NCBI GenBank assembly: GCA_035695765.1
Contig: DASRRI010000034.1
Location: 1 to 64,000, forward strand
DNA: 64,000 bases
Origin: Dongia_A sp035695765
GTDB taxonomy: Bacteria; Pseudomonadota; Alphaproteobacteria; Dongiales; Dongiaceae
Direction of reading: 5' to 3'
In this document: one piece after another, positions 27,472 through 36,219 of the stretch
Position numbering within the stretch: the first letter of the stretch is position 1
Layout: the number at the start of each line of letters is the position of its first letter
Made by a program: the position numbers and the translations under genes
The notes under the pieces: model-generated
Databases searched by the model: none
What the model was told of the DNA's origin: nothing
The model's input: the letters and a program-made list of their open reading frames with translations, nothing else

Positions 27472-28896
27472 TCAGACAAGCGAGAAATCCACCCGCGGTT
27501 TTTCACGCGCCAGGCGCGCTACGACATCGAGCCCGCGTGCAACCGTATCGATTGATCCGGGGGCACTGATGCTGACGCGCACGCCGTTGCGGCCGCTGCG
27601 CGACAGCGAGAAGCTGCTGGTCGGGCATACCGCAACGCCGCGGATGCGTGCCTGCAGCGTAAAGGAATCCGCCGGCCAATCCTCCGGCAGATCGAGCCAG
27701 CCGTGCATCGCCGTCGGATGGCCATAATAGGGCAGGCCGGCCAGGATCTCGCGCGCCGCCGCTTGCCGGCGGCCATATTCATCGCGCCGCTTGGCGGAGA
27801 TACGCGTGCCCTCGCCATTATGGATCCAGCGCGCGGCGATCTCCGCCGCCAGCGGCGTCGCCAGCCAGGTGGAGTGCCGCACTGCATCGTTGATCAGGTT
27901 GCAATCGTCGGTCATCACGCCGAGATAGCCGACCCGCAGGCCCGGAGCCATCGACTTGGAGACGCTGGTGCAGAACACGCCGAGCTCCGGCGCGAAATTC
28001 ACCATCGGCTGTGGCGCGTTGGGAACGAGGAAACCGTAGACGTCATCCTCGACGATCTTCACGCCATAGCGCCGCGCCACTTCGGCGAGCTCTCGCCGGC
28101 GCAGCTCCGGCACTACGATCGAGGTCGGGTTTTGCAGGTTGGTGACGCAATAGAGCGCCTTGATGTTGCGGCCGCGGCATGCCGCCTCGAACGCGTCGGG
28201 CATGATGCCGTCCTTGTCCATCGGCAGGCCCTGCACGCGGAACCGTAGGAAGTCGCCGAGCCGGCGCAGTCCGGGCCATGTCAGGCTTTCGGTCAGTACC
28301 GTGTCGCCAGGCTCGGTCAGCGCACCGAGGGCAACCATGATCGCATGTTGCGCGCCGGCGGTGATGAGGACGCGTTCCGGATCGACGCGCACGCCGAATT
28401 GCGACAGCAGCTTGGCGCCGGCTTCGCGGTGCGTGCGGTTGCCGCCATTGGCTTGATAATTCAGCAGCGTGCCGGCGCTCGCGGAGTCCGACAGCTCGCG
28501 CAGGGTCGCGCGCATCATGCCTTCATACTCGCCGCCGGCATCGAGATCGGTCGGCGTGTTGATGCTGAACTCGATGACGTTCGATTGCATGGAGGCGGCA
28601 GCGACTGCGGCCGGGATCGGCGCGTTGGTGCGGATGCTCGCGCGCACCGTGATGTCGCTGCGCACGAACGTGCCGCGGCCCACTTCGCCGCCGATGAGGC
28701 CGCGCCGCTCCGCTTCGCCATAGGCGCGCGTCACGGTGCCAACTGTCACACCAAGCTGATAGGCCAGCTCGCGATGGGTGGGGAGCCGGTCGCCGGGTGA
28801 AAGCCGGCTGGTACGGATATCGGAGGCCAGCGCATCCGCAATCGCCAGATAGCGCGGGCCGCGGTGACTGCTAAGGTCGGGGATCCAAATTGTCAT
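27472..28896 (-). CDS. MocR-family (GntR winged helix plus aminotransferase fold) transcriptional regulator
   Basis: 474 residues from ATG 28896 (MTIWIPDLSSHRGPRY). A GntR-type winged helix spans residues 14-80 (SPGDRLPTHRELAYQLGVTV, VTRAYGEAERRGLI). A class-I aminotransferase-like domain follows, with the PLP lysine in SVSKSMAPGLRVGYLG. MocR proteins sense PLP or amino compounds and often control divergent genes, here the DUF1127-PaiB-LysE-PhzF-LysE run. No good ribosome site precedes the ATG; a GACAAT palindrome overlaps the start, which would suit autoregulation. Confidence 0.92.
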   Translation of the reverse strand: MTIWIPDLSSHRGPRYLAIADALASDIRTSRLSPGDRLPTHRELAYQLGVTVGTVTRAYGEAERRGLIGGEVGRGTFVRSDITVRASIRTNAPIPAAVAAASMQSNVIEFSINTPTDLDAGGEYEGMMRATLRELSDSASAGTLLNYQANGGNRTHREAGAKLLSQFGVRVDPERVLITAGAQHAIMVALGALTEPGDTVLTESLTWPGLRRLGDFLRFRVQGLPMDKDGIMPDAFEAACRGRNIKALYCVTNLQNPTSIVVPELRRRELAEVARRYGVKIVEDDVYGFLVPNAPQPMVNFAPELGVFCTSVSKSMAPGLRVGYLGVMTDDCNLINDAVRHSTWLATPLAAEIAARWIHNGEGTRISAKRRDEYGRRQAAAREILAGLPYYGHPTAMHGWLDLPEDWPADSFTLQARIRGVAVCPTSSFSLSRSGRNGVRVSISAPGSIDTVARGLDVVARLAREKPRVDFSLV

Positions 28897-28905
28897 GAGG
28901 ACAAT
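28889..28905. promoter_or_regulatory. Palindrome over the MocR start codon, possible operator
   Basis: ATTGTC (28889-28894) and GACAAT (28900-28905) form a perfect inverted repeat that spans the regulator's start codon. Another GACAAT is at 28965-28970 and related ACAATGTC/ACAATATC stretches lie between, all within the divergent intergenic region. TTGACG at 28913 with CAATAT 18 bases on could be a promoter for the rightward genes. Pattern only, no proof of binding. Confidence 0.4.
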
Positions 28906-28998
28906 GTTTGCGTTGACGGAAAACAATGTCAATAACAATATCGCCTTTCAGGGAGGCAATAGGGACAATCTAACGCTTCTGATGCTGGAGAATGAAAG

Positions 28999-29238
28999 AT
29001 GTATCGGTACAATACGAGTGAGAAATCGGGTTCCTACTTCGTGCGTCCCTCGCGCGGCAAGACCGGCACCGGCCTTGTCACGCGCCTCTTCGATCGCGTC
29101 TTCACCTGGCTCGACCAAGCGCGCCAGCGCCGTCATCTGGGCGAGCTCGATGACCGCTTGCTGCGCGACATCGGCCTCAGCCGTGCTGAAGTCGACAATG
29201 AGATTTCACGGCCGTTCTGGCAGGCGGACCGTAGCTAG
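28999..29238 (+). CDS. DUF1127 (YjiS-like) small protein
   Basis: 79 residues. The C-terminal half carries the DUF1127 signature: WLDQARQRRHLGELDDRLLRDIGLSRAEVDNEISRPFW, in pieces RRHLGELDDRLLRDIGLS and the terminal RPFW. Some members bind RNA or respond to stress in alphaproteobacteria. AATGAAAG precedes the ATG. First of five rightward genes divergent from the MocR regulator. Confidence 0.9.
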   Translation: MYRYNTSEKSGSYFVRPSRGKTGTGLVTRLFDRVFTWLDQARQRRHLGELDDRLLRDIGLSRAEVDNEISRPFWQADRS

Positions 29239-29340
29239 CGCAGCGATAATGGTCGGATAAGGACGCGGCGGGCGGAAGAACCGGCAACAAGCCGGCAAAC
29301 GCCCGACGCAGCCCATCTCCGCCAATCCCCGGTGACGACC

Positions 29341-29979
29341 ATGTATGTGCCCGATCAATTCAAGATGACCGAGCAAGCGGATGTGCTGGCGCTGATGCAG
29401 GCCAATCCCTTCGCTGCGTTGGTCAGCCATGATTCGGATGGCATCACCGCAACGCACCTGCCGACCATCGTTCGGCGCGCCGGCGAAATGCTGATCGTCG
29501 AGTGCCACGTCGCGCGGCCCAATCCGCATTGGAAGCGGCTCGCCGCTCAGCCCGATGCGGAGTCGTTGATGATCTTTTCCGGCCCTGACGCATACATTCG
29601 TCCGGGTTGGTATCCATCGAAGGCGGAGAACGGCAAAGTGGTGCCGACTTGGAACTACGCCATCGTCCACGCATATGGCCGCGCCGAAATCATCGAGGAT
29701 GGTGAATGGCTGTTGCGCCACGTCACCGAACTTTCCACACAACAGGAGAGTCCGTACGCGCTGCCGTGGAAACCCGGTGATGCGCCGGCCCAATTTATCG
29801 CCGGCCTGATCCGCGGCATCGTCGGCATCCGGTTTGCAATCACGCGCATCGACGCGAAAGCCAAGCTCGGCCAGAACCGCGACGACCGGGACGCCCTTGG
29901 CGCCGCTGATGGCCTCGTCGCTCGTGGAGAAGGGATGGATGCGGCAGTGTCAGCAATGATGCGTGCGGCACGCGGTTAG
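29341..29979 (+). CDS. PaiB-family FMN-binding negative transcriptional regulator
   Basis: About 212 residues with a PaiB-type start MYVPDQFKM and an FMN-binding split-barrel fold (NPFAALVSHDSDGITATHLP, IFSGPDAYIRPGWYPSK, VPTWNYAIVHAYG). PaiB proteins are linked to repression of protease and sporulation genes in Bacillus and to flavin binding; in proteobacteria their role is unclear. I choose ATG 29341 for the match to the conserved start; GTG 29332 is in frame. The next gene starts four bases after the stop. Confidence 0.88.
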   Translation: MYVPDQFKMTEQADVLALMQANPFAALVSHDSDGITATHLPTIVRRAGEMLIVECHVARPNPHWKRLAAQPDAESLMIFSGPDAYIRPGWYPSKAENGKVVPTWNYAIVHAYGRAEIIEDGEWLLRHVTELSTQQESPYALPWKPGDAPAQFIAGLIRGIVGIRFAITRIDAKAKLGQNRDDRDALGAADGLVARGEGMDAAVSAMMRAARG

Positions 29980-29983
29980 GGAC

Positions 29984-30595
29984 ATGACCTTCGAATCCGC
30001 CATCGCCTTCGCAATCGGCATGTTCCTTCTAGCGCTCTCGCCGGGACCAGGACTCGCCACCATCGTCTCGCGTGCCCTGGGCTCCGGTCCGGTCACAGGA
30101 TTGGCGGTGACGGCGGGCCTCGTCCTCGCCGATTTCTTTTTCATGGGCGTTGCAATGGTCGGCTTGACGGCAGTCGCGGCCGCGTTGGGTCCGCTATTTC
30201 AGGTCATCAAATATGCCGGTGCAGCCTATCTCATCTGGCTGGGCTATCGCGCGTTCCGCAGTTCCGGAAAGCCGATGATGGTGGCGCCCAGGAATGGCAG
30301 CGGACTCGTCAAGGATGTCGGCCTCGGCTTCCTGGTCACGCTCGGCAATCCAAAGGCCATCCTGTTCTATAGCGCGTTGCTGCCGACTTTCCTCGACATG
30401 ACGACGATTCACGTCGCGGACTTCCTGCTGCTCGCAGCGATCGTCGTGGTCATCTCCTCTCTCGTCTATGGCAGCTACATCTTCCTCGCGGAGCGCAGCC
30501 GGCGCCTGTTGTCATCGCGCTCGGTATCAAGGATCTTCAATCGCCTGACCGGATCGATCCTGATCGGTGCGGGCATCGCCGTTGCGGCACGATAG
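29984..30595 (+). CDS. LysE-family amino acid exporter (first copy)
   Basis: 203 residues, six predicted membrane helices of the LysE/RhtB type. The family motif LALSPGPGLATIVSRALGSG is near residue 15, followed by AGAAYLIWLGYRAFRS and FLVTLGNPKAILFY. Exports amino acids or derivatives in the direction of the proton gradient. TAGGGAC precedes the ATG. It is sandwiched between PaiB and PhzF genes with very short gaps, so it is likely cotranscribed with them. Confidence 0.9.
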   Translation: MTFESAIAFAIGMFLLALSPGPGLATIVSRALGSGPVTGLAVTAGLVLADFFFMGVAMVGLTAVAAALGPLFQVIKYAGAAYLIWLGYRAFRSSGKPMMVAPRNGSGLVKDVGLGFLVTLGNPKAILFYSALLPTFLDMTTIHVADFLLLAAIVVVISSLVYGSYIFLAERSRRLLSSRSVSRIFNRLTGSILIGAGIAVAAR

Positions 30596-30608
30596 GGGAG
30601 CAATCACG

Positions 30609-31391
30609 ATGGCTCTGAAATTCTTCCAGGTCGATGCATTCGCGAGCAGGCCGTTCGCCGGCAATCCCGCCGCGGTCATGCCGCTCTCCGAATGGCTGCC
30701 CGATGAGACATTGCTGGCCATCGCGGCGGAGCACAATCTGGCGGAGACGGCGTTCTTTGTACCCCAAGGCCGCGACTTCCATCTGCGCTGGTTCACGCCC
30801 ACTGTCGAAATTGCGCTGTGCGGACATGCGACGTTGGCGAGCGGATACATTGTCCTCAACGAGCTTGACCGGTCGCGGGACAATGTTGTCTTCCACACCC
30901 AATCGGGCGCGCTCACCGTCGCGCGCGACGGCGACCGGCTGGTGATGGATTTTCCCGTCCGGCCGAACGAGCAAGCCGCCGTCTCCGAAGTCGATCCGGT
31001 CGCCGAGGCGATCGGCGCCCGGGTTATCGATCTGCGCTCCGGCTGGCTCTATGTAGCTGTCGTGGAGTCGGAGGATGTGGTGCGCAATCTCAAGCCCGAC
31101 ATTGCGAAGATCGCCGCCTTGCCACGGGATGTCGTCGTGACCGCGCGCGGCGCCAAAGCGGATTTTGTGTCGCGTGTGTTCGTGCCGAAAGTCGGGATTG
31201 CGGAAGATCCAGTGACCGGCGCCGCGCATTGCCAGTTGACGCCCTATTGGTCGGAGGTACTGGAGCGCAAAACCTTCTTCGCGCGCCAGCTCTCCAGCCG
31301 CGGCGGGGAACTCTGGCTGCGGCTCGAAGGCGATCGCGTCAAGATGGCCGGCCACGCGGTGCTGACCGTCACCGGGCAAGTCCACATCTGA
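30609..31391 (+). CDS. PhzF-family isomerase
   Basis: 260 residues with the diaminopimelate-epimerase-like fold of PhzF. Markers are QVDAFASRPFAGNPAAVM at the start, HNLAETAF with the family's catalytic Glu, ALCGHATLASGY, and EDPVTGAAHC near the C-terminus. Members isomerise cyclohexadiene or amino-acid-like substrates; only a few have known roles. GGGGAGC precedes ATG 30609. Position between two LysE exporters suggests it modifies an amino compound that is then exported. Confidence 0.92.
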   Translation: MALKFFQVDAFASRPFAGNPAAVMPLSEWLPDETLLAIAAEHNLAETAFFVPQGRDFHLRWFTPTVEIALCGHATLASGYIVLNELDRSRDNVVFHTQSGALTVARDGDRLVMDFPVRPNEQAAVSEVDPVAEAIGARVIDLRSGWLYVAVVESEDVVRNLKPDIAKIAALPRDVVVTARGAKADFVSRVFVPKVGIAEDPVTGAAHCQLTPYWSEVLERKTFFARQLSSRGGELWLRLEGDRVKMAGHAVLTVTGQVHI

Positions 31392-31400
31392 GGAAATTCC

Positions 31401-32039
31401 ATGCTGGTGCCCTCGACAACGCTGGCCGGCTTCGCGGCGGTTGCGCTTGCGATGGTTCTGACACCGGGACCGAACATGGCCTATCTGGTCTCGCGCACGA
31501 TCTGTCAGGGCCGGGCAGCAGGTCTCATCTCGCTCGGCGGGGTCGGCATCGGTTTCGTGGTCTATGTACTGCTGGCGGCCTTTGGCATTACGGCTCTCCT
31601 GTTCGCGGTGCCCTTGGCCTATGACGCGCTGCGCCTGGCGGGCGCGGCCTATCTCGGCTGGATGGCATGGAACGCTCTGAGACCGGGCGGTGCTTCGCCA
31701 TTCCAGGTGCGCAACCTGCCGGTTGATTCCCATCGCCGGCTGTTTTCGATGGGACTGCTGACCAGCCTGCTTAATCCAAAAGTCGCTGCGCTTTACCTCT
31801 CGCTGCTGCCGCAATTCGTCGATCCCGATGGCGGCCATATCCTTGGCCAGACCGTCATGCTTGGCGCGACGCAGATCGCGATCAGCCTTAGCATCAACGC
31901 GCTCATTGTGATGACGTCCGGCGCGGTCTCCGCCTTCCTGCAGGGGCGTCCGTTCTGGACTCTGGTGCAGCGCTGGCTGATGGGCACCGTGCTCGCCGGG
32001 CTCGCCGTGCGGATGGCGATCGATACCAGCCGCCGGTAG
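31401..32039 (+). CDS. LysE-family amino acid exporter (second copy)
   Basis: 212 residues with the motif MVLTPGPNMAYLVSRTICQG near residue 18, AGAAYLGWMAWNAL, and GLLTSLLNPKVAALYLSLLPQF. A paralogue of the gene at 29984 but clearly diverged (TPGPN instead of SPGPG), so not a recent duplicate. Starts nine bases after the phzF-like gene and ends the rightward run. Substrate unknown. Confidence 0.9.
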   Translation: MLVPSTTLAGFAAVALAMVLTPGPNMAYLVSRTICQGRAAGLISLGGVGIGFVVYVLLAAFGITALLFAVPLAYDALRLAGAAYLGWMAWNALRPGGASPFQVRNLPVDSHRRLFSMGLLTSLLNPKVAALYLSLLPQFVDPDGGHILGQTVMLGATQIAISLSINALIVMTSGAVSAFLQGRPFWTLVQRWLMGTVLAGLAVRMAIDTSRR

Positions 32040-32234
32040 CCGGGTTTCCGGCGCTTTCTCCCCAAAGCGGAAAGAACCGAAAAGCGATAGGAAACTCCGC
32101 CGGGAACGCGCACCCCTGCGCCCGATCGCCGCTTGCGGGGGCGGCGGGAATCCGGCTACTAACTTTTGCCCAAGGCCCCCACCTCAAAAGGGGTCCGGGG
32201 CGTCGCAGCAGCCATCGAGATCGCGCCCATACCC

Positions 32235-33359
32235 ATGGCCAAGGACCATCAATATCTGCTGCCCGCGGGCCTGAAAGACGGCCTGCCGCCCGACGCCGCA
32301 TTCGAGGCGGCGATCGTGGAGCGGCTGATGGCCTGCTTCTCGGCCTGGGGCTATGACCGCGTCAAGCCGCCCTTGATCGAGTTCGAGGATGCGCTGCTGT
32401 CCGGCATGGGCGCCGCGATGGCATCCGACACCTTCCGCCTGATGGATCCTGTCTCGCAACGCATGATGGGATTGCGCGCCGACATGACGCCGCAGGTCGG
32501 CCGCATCGCCGCCAGCCGCCTCAAAGGCTCGGCTCGGCCGCTGCGCTTGTCCTATGCCGGGCAGGTGCTGCGCGTGAAAGGCGAGCAGATGCGCCCGGAG
32601 CGCCAGATCGGCCAGGCCGGCGTTGAGCTGATTGGCGTTGAAAGCGCCGCCGCCGATGCGGAAGCCGTGCTGCTGGCTGCGGAAGCGCTGAAGCAGCTCG
32701 GTGTCGCCGCTCTGGTGGTCGATCTCAATGCGCCCAAGCTGGCGCTCTCCTATCTGCGGGAATCCGGTGTCGCGGATCCCGCGCCGACCATCGCCGCGCT
32801 CGATCGCAAGGACGCGGCTGCGGTGAAGGAGCTGGGCGGCAAGCTAGCGCCGACCTTGCAGCAGCTGATGAACGCGATCGGTACGCCACCGCAGGCGCTG
32901 GACCGTCTCGCCGCGATTGCGCTGACCAAAGGTGCGGCCGCGCAGCGCGATCGCCTGATCGAGGTGGCGACATTGGTGCAGCAGGCGGCGCGCGATCTCG
33001 GCCTCAACATCGATCCCACCGATCATCGCGGCTTCGAATATCACACCGGTGTGACGTTCTCGCTGCTTGGGCGCGGTGTCTCAGGCGAATTCGGGCGCGG
33101 CGGCCGCTACGTCAATCAGGCGGGCGAGGACGCGACCGGATTCACGCTCTATCTCGACACACTGTCCGCCGCCCTGCCTGCGCCCAAGCAAGCGCGGCGC
33201 ATCCTGCTGCCGCGTGGCACCTCGCATGACGCGGCACTGCGCTTGCGGCAGGAAGGCTGGATCACCATTCACGCGCTGGACAACGCGGAGGATGAGAAGG
33301 AAGCACGCCGCCTCGGCTGCACGCATCTCTGGCGCAACGGCGCCGTTCAAATGCTTTAA
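32235..33359 (+). CDS. hisZ: ATP phosphoribosyltransferase regulatory subunit
   Basis: Histidyl-tRNA-synthetase-like protein without aminoacylation activity, needed by the short form of HisG for the first step of histidine synthesis. 374 residues from ATG 32235 (MAKDHQYLLPAGLKDGLPPD). Class-II synthetase blocks are visible: VKPPLIEFEDALLSG, FRLMDPVSQRMMGLRADMTP, RPERQIGQAGVELIG, and FEYHTGVTFSLLGRG. The frame is open for 23 more codons from a TTG, but the ATG matches family starts. purA follows by 15 bases, a pairing typical of alphaproteobacteria. Confidence 0.92.
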   Translation: MAKDHQYLLPAGLKDGLPPDAAFEAAIVERLMACFSAWGYDRVKPPLIEFEDALLSGMGAAMASDTFRLMDPVSQRMMGLRADMTPQVGRIAASRLKGSARPLRLSYAGQVLRVKGEQMRPERQIGQAGVELIGVESAAADAEAVLLAAEALKQLGVAALVVDLNAPKLALSYLRESGVADPAPTIAALDRKDAAAVKELGGKLAPTLQQLMNAIGTPPQALDRLAAIALTKGAAAQRDRLIEVATLVQQAARDLGLNIDPTDHRGFEYHTGVTFSLLGRGVSGEFGRGGRYVNQAGEDATGFTLYLDTLSAALPAPKQARRILLPRGTSHDAALRLRQEGWITIHALDNAEDEKEARRLGCTHLWRNGAVQML

Positions 33360-33374
33360 CGGAGACTTTGTCGT

Positions 33375-34664
33375 ATGGCGAATGTAGCGGTCATCGGCTC
33401 GCAATGGGGCGACGAGGGCAAGGGCAAGATTGTCGATTGGCTGTCGGAGCGCGCCGACGTGGTCGTGCGCTTCCAGGGCGGCCACAATGCCGGCCATACT
33501 CTCGTGATCGGCAACAAGACGTACAAGCTCAGCCTGCTGCCATCCGGCCTGGTGCGTGGCAAGCTCTCGGTCATCGGCAATGGCGTGGTGATCGATCCCT
33601 GGGCCTTGCTCAAGGAGATCGATACGCTGCGCGGGCAGGGCGTCGACGTGACTCCGGATGTCCTTGCAGTTGCCGAGAACGCGGCGCTCATCCTGCCGTT
33701 CCACAGCAAGCTCGATCTGCTGCGCGAAGAAGCGCGCGGCGCGGGCAAGATCGGCACCACCGGCCGCGGTATCGGCCCGGCCTATGAGGACAAGGTCGCG
33801 CGCCGCGCCCTTCGCGTCTGCGACCTGCTGGACCCCGACGCACTCGATGGTAAGGTGCAGAACCTGCTGCAGCATCACAATGCGTTGCTGCGCGGCCTGG
33901 GCGCCGATGAGATCAACGCCGCCGATCTGCTGGCGCAATTACGGGAAGTCGCGCCCAAGGTGGCGCCGTTCGTGAAGACCGTGTGGCGCAAGCTGGACGA
34001 AGCGCGGCGGCGCGGCGACCGCATCCTGTTCGAGGGCGCGCAGGGCGCAATGCTCGACGTCGACCACGGCACCTATCCTTACGTCACATCGTCGAACACA
34101 GTGGCAGGGCAAGCGGCGACTGGCTCCGGCATCGGCGTCGGTGCAGTCAGCTATGTGCTCGGCATCACCAAGGCCTATACGACCCGCGTCGGCTCCGGCC
34201 CGTTCCCAAGCGAGCTCACCGACAAGATCGGCCAGACTCTCGGCGAGCGCGGCCACGAATTCGGCACCGTGACGGGGCGCAAGCGCCGTTGCGGCTGGTT
34301 CGATGCCGTCCTGGTGCGCCAGTCAGCCAAGGTCGCCGGCATCAACGGCATCGCCCTGACCAAGCTCGATGTCCTGGATGGATTCGAGGAACTGAAGATC
34401 TGCGTCGGCTACGAGATCGATGGCCAACGCTTCGACTATCTGCCGTCCGCCGCGCATCTGCAGGCGGCGGCCAAGCCGGTCTATGAGACCATCGAAGGCT
34501 GGTCGGAATCGACCAGAGGCGCGCGCTCCTGGGCCCAGCTGCCGGCGACCGCCATCAAATACATTCGCCGCATCGAGGAGTTGATCGAAGTGCCGGTCGC
34601 TCTGCTCTCCACGTCGCCGGAGCGCGACGACACGATCCTGGTGACAGACCCGTTCACGGATTGA
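33375..34664 (+). CDS. purA: Adenylosuccinate synthetase
   Basis: GTP-dependent joining of IMP and aspartate in AMP synthesis. Begins MANVAVIGSQWGDEGKGKIV, the nucleotide-binding signature with the catalytic Asp. Later blocks are GHNAGHTLV, GTTGRGIGPAYEDK, FEGAQGAMLDVDHGTYPYVT, TTRVGSGPFPSEL and VTGRKRRCGWFDAV. Length 429 is standard. CGGAGA precedes the ATG. Confidence 0.98.
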   Translation: MANVAVIGSQWGDEGKGKIVDWLSERADVVVRFQGGHNAGHTLVIGNKTYKLSLLPSGLVRGKLSVIGNGVVIDPWALLKEIDTLRGQGVDVTPDVLAVAENAALILPFHSKLDLLREEARGAGKIGTTGRGIGPAYEDKVARRALRVCDLLDPDALDGKVQNLLQHHNALLRGLGADEINAADLLAQLREVAPKVAPFVKTVWRKLDEARRRGDRILFEGAQGAMLDVDHGTYPYVTSSNTVAGQAATGSGIGVGAVSYVLGITKAYTTRVGSGPFPSELTDKIGQTLGERGHEFGTVTGRKRRCGWFDAVLVRQSAKVAGINGIALTKLDVLDGFEELKICVGYEIDGQRFDYLPSAAHLQAAAKPVYETIEGWSESTRGARSWAQLPATAIKYIRRIEELIEVPVALLSTSPERDDTILVTDPFTD

Positions 34665-34671
34665 GGCCAGC

Positions 34672-35235
34672 ATGAGCGGATCGATCTCCGATCGCGCAAG
34701 GACCGCACTGGCCGATGCCGGTCACGTTGTCGATCAACTCGACGCCGCCGCCTTCGAATCCTTCGCTCAAGCGATCGCAGGCGCCAAGACGATCGCGCTC
34801 CACGGTCTTGGCCGTGAAGGGCTGCAGATGAAGGGCCTTGCCATGCGGCTCGTTCATCTCGGGCTCGATGCGCATGTGGTGGGGGAGATGACCACGCCGC
34901 CGGTCGCCGCCGGCGATCTTCTGATCTGTTCTGCCGGTCCGGGCGAATTCGCCACCATCGCCGCGCTTATGAAGATCGCCAAGGGTGCCGGCGCAAGGAC
35001 CGCGATCGTCACCGCGCAGCCAGCGAGCAACTTGGCGAAAGCCGCCGATCACATCCTGCACATTCCGGCGCAGACTATGGCGGACGATCAAGGCTCGAAA
35101 ACCTCGGTGCTGCCGATGGGATCGTTGTTCGAGCTGTCGCAGATGCTGGTATTCGAGCTGCTGGTACTGCGCCTGCGCGATATCAAAGGCGAAACCGCGG
35201 CGACCATGCGCGGGCGGCACACGAACCTGGAGTAA
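34672..35235 (+). CDS. SIS-domain protein, 6-phospho-3-hexuloisomerase-like
   Basis: 187 residues, one SIS domain of the HxlB type: ALHGLGREGLQMKGLAMRL, ICSAGPGEFATIAALMKIAK, AIVTAQPASNLAKAADHILH, and the typical ending MRGRHTNLE. HxlB interconverts hexulose-6-phosphate and fructose-6-phosphate in formaldehyde assimilation, but the partner synthase HxlA is not nearby, so another phosphosugar isomerisation or binding role is possible. It starts eight bases after purA, with GAGG before the ATG, so it is probably cotranscribed. Confidence 0.82.
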   Translation: MSGSISDRARTALADAGHVVDQLDAAAFESFAQAIAGAKTIALHGLGREGLQMKGLAMRLVHLGLDAHVVGEMTTPPVAAGDLLICSAGPGEFATIAALMKIAKGAGARTAIVTAQPASNLAKAADHILHIPAQTMADDQGSKTSVLPMGSLFELSQMLVFELLVLRLRDIKGETAATMRGRHTNLE

Positions 35236-35238
35236 CTT

Positions 35239-36069
35239 CTAGGGTCGGCCTTCATTCGCGGCAATCGCGAACGCGGCGAGCTCCCGATTGAAACGGGCCG
35301 CATCCTCGATGAAGGGCGTGTGTCCGATGCCTTCGTATATCGAGAGCCTTGCACCGGGGATGAGCGTGGCTGTCAGTTCGCCGAGGCCCTTGAGGACCAG
35401 AAGATCCTGGTCTCCTTGCGTCACGAGCACCGGCACGTCGATCTTCCGGAGTACAGCGCCGTCGCTGGGTGGCCGCGATAGATGGGCGGCGCGGATGTGA
35501 GCCGGAACGAGCATGTTGTAGGCGACCGCCTGTTCGATCATCTCGTGCGGCTGCTCCTTCGCAAAACAGGCCTGGACGAATAGCCGTGTGGCTTCGAGAT
35601 CGGCCGATGGGTCGGCTCCCATCATGCCGGCCAGATGATCGTTTCCTCGTCCAACGAAAGCGGCGTCGTTATTGGTTCGGGCGCAAACGTAGTTGATGCC
35701 GGCGAGGCGCGTCGTGCCATAGGCTTCAAGATAGTCCCCGACGATCCGACCGGCGTAAGACCATCCGACCAGGATCGGGCGCTCCAATCCCAGTGCATCC
35801 ATGACCGCCTTGACGTCGTCGGCGAAGAGCCGGTCCTTGGCATAGCGGTCGGCCCCGGCTGGCTTGTCGGATGCGCCGTGGCCCCGGAGGTCGAACGCGG
35901 CCAGACGAAAGCGATCCTTCAACAGGGGATCGGTGAACTGACCGGCCCAGCACAGGCTGCATTGAGAAAACCCGTGAATGAAGAGTATCTCCGGACCGCT
36001 CGGGTTGCCGGCCTCATAGGCTGCAAGCGCAAGGCCATCGGGCGAAACTACGGTCCGTTGCTGCATCAC
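35239..36069 (-). CDS. Alpha/beta-fold hydrolase
   Basis: 276 residues with the full hydrolase pattern: oxyanion HGFSQC, FDLRGHGASDKP, nucleophile elbow GWSYAG, acid in TQGDQDLLV and the catalytic His in GIGHTPF. Related to soluble esterases and C-C hydrolases of the non-heme peroxidase/haloperoxidase type. It converges with the SIS gene, with only three bases between stops. Substrate not predictable. Confidence 0.87.
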   Translation of the reverse strand: MMQQRTVVSPDGLALAAYEAGNPSGPEILFIHGFSQCSLCWAGQFTDPLLKDRFRLAAFDLRGHGASDKPAGADRYAKDRLFADDVKAVMDALGLERPILVGWSYAGRIVGDYLEAYGTTRLAGINYVCARTNNDAAFVGRGNDHLAGMMGADPSADLEATRLFVQACFAKEQPHEMIEQAVAYNMLVPAHIRAAHLSRPPSDGAVLRKIDVPVLVTQGDQDLLVLKGLGELTATLIPGARLSIYEGIGHTPFIEDAARFNRELAAFAIAANEGRP

Positions 36070-36219
36070 AGCTCCTCCCCGTTTGGGACATCCATCATAG
36101 CCAATCCTTACCCTCCCTTAACCACTTCCGGGCATAACCTAGGATCGGCTCACTTTCTGTGGGTCCGGCCGGGCTAAAGGGCTTGGCCGCGGACCTTTTG
36201 CGCAAAGCGCGGTTGGCTG

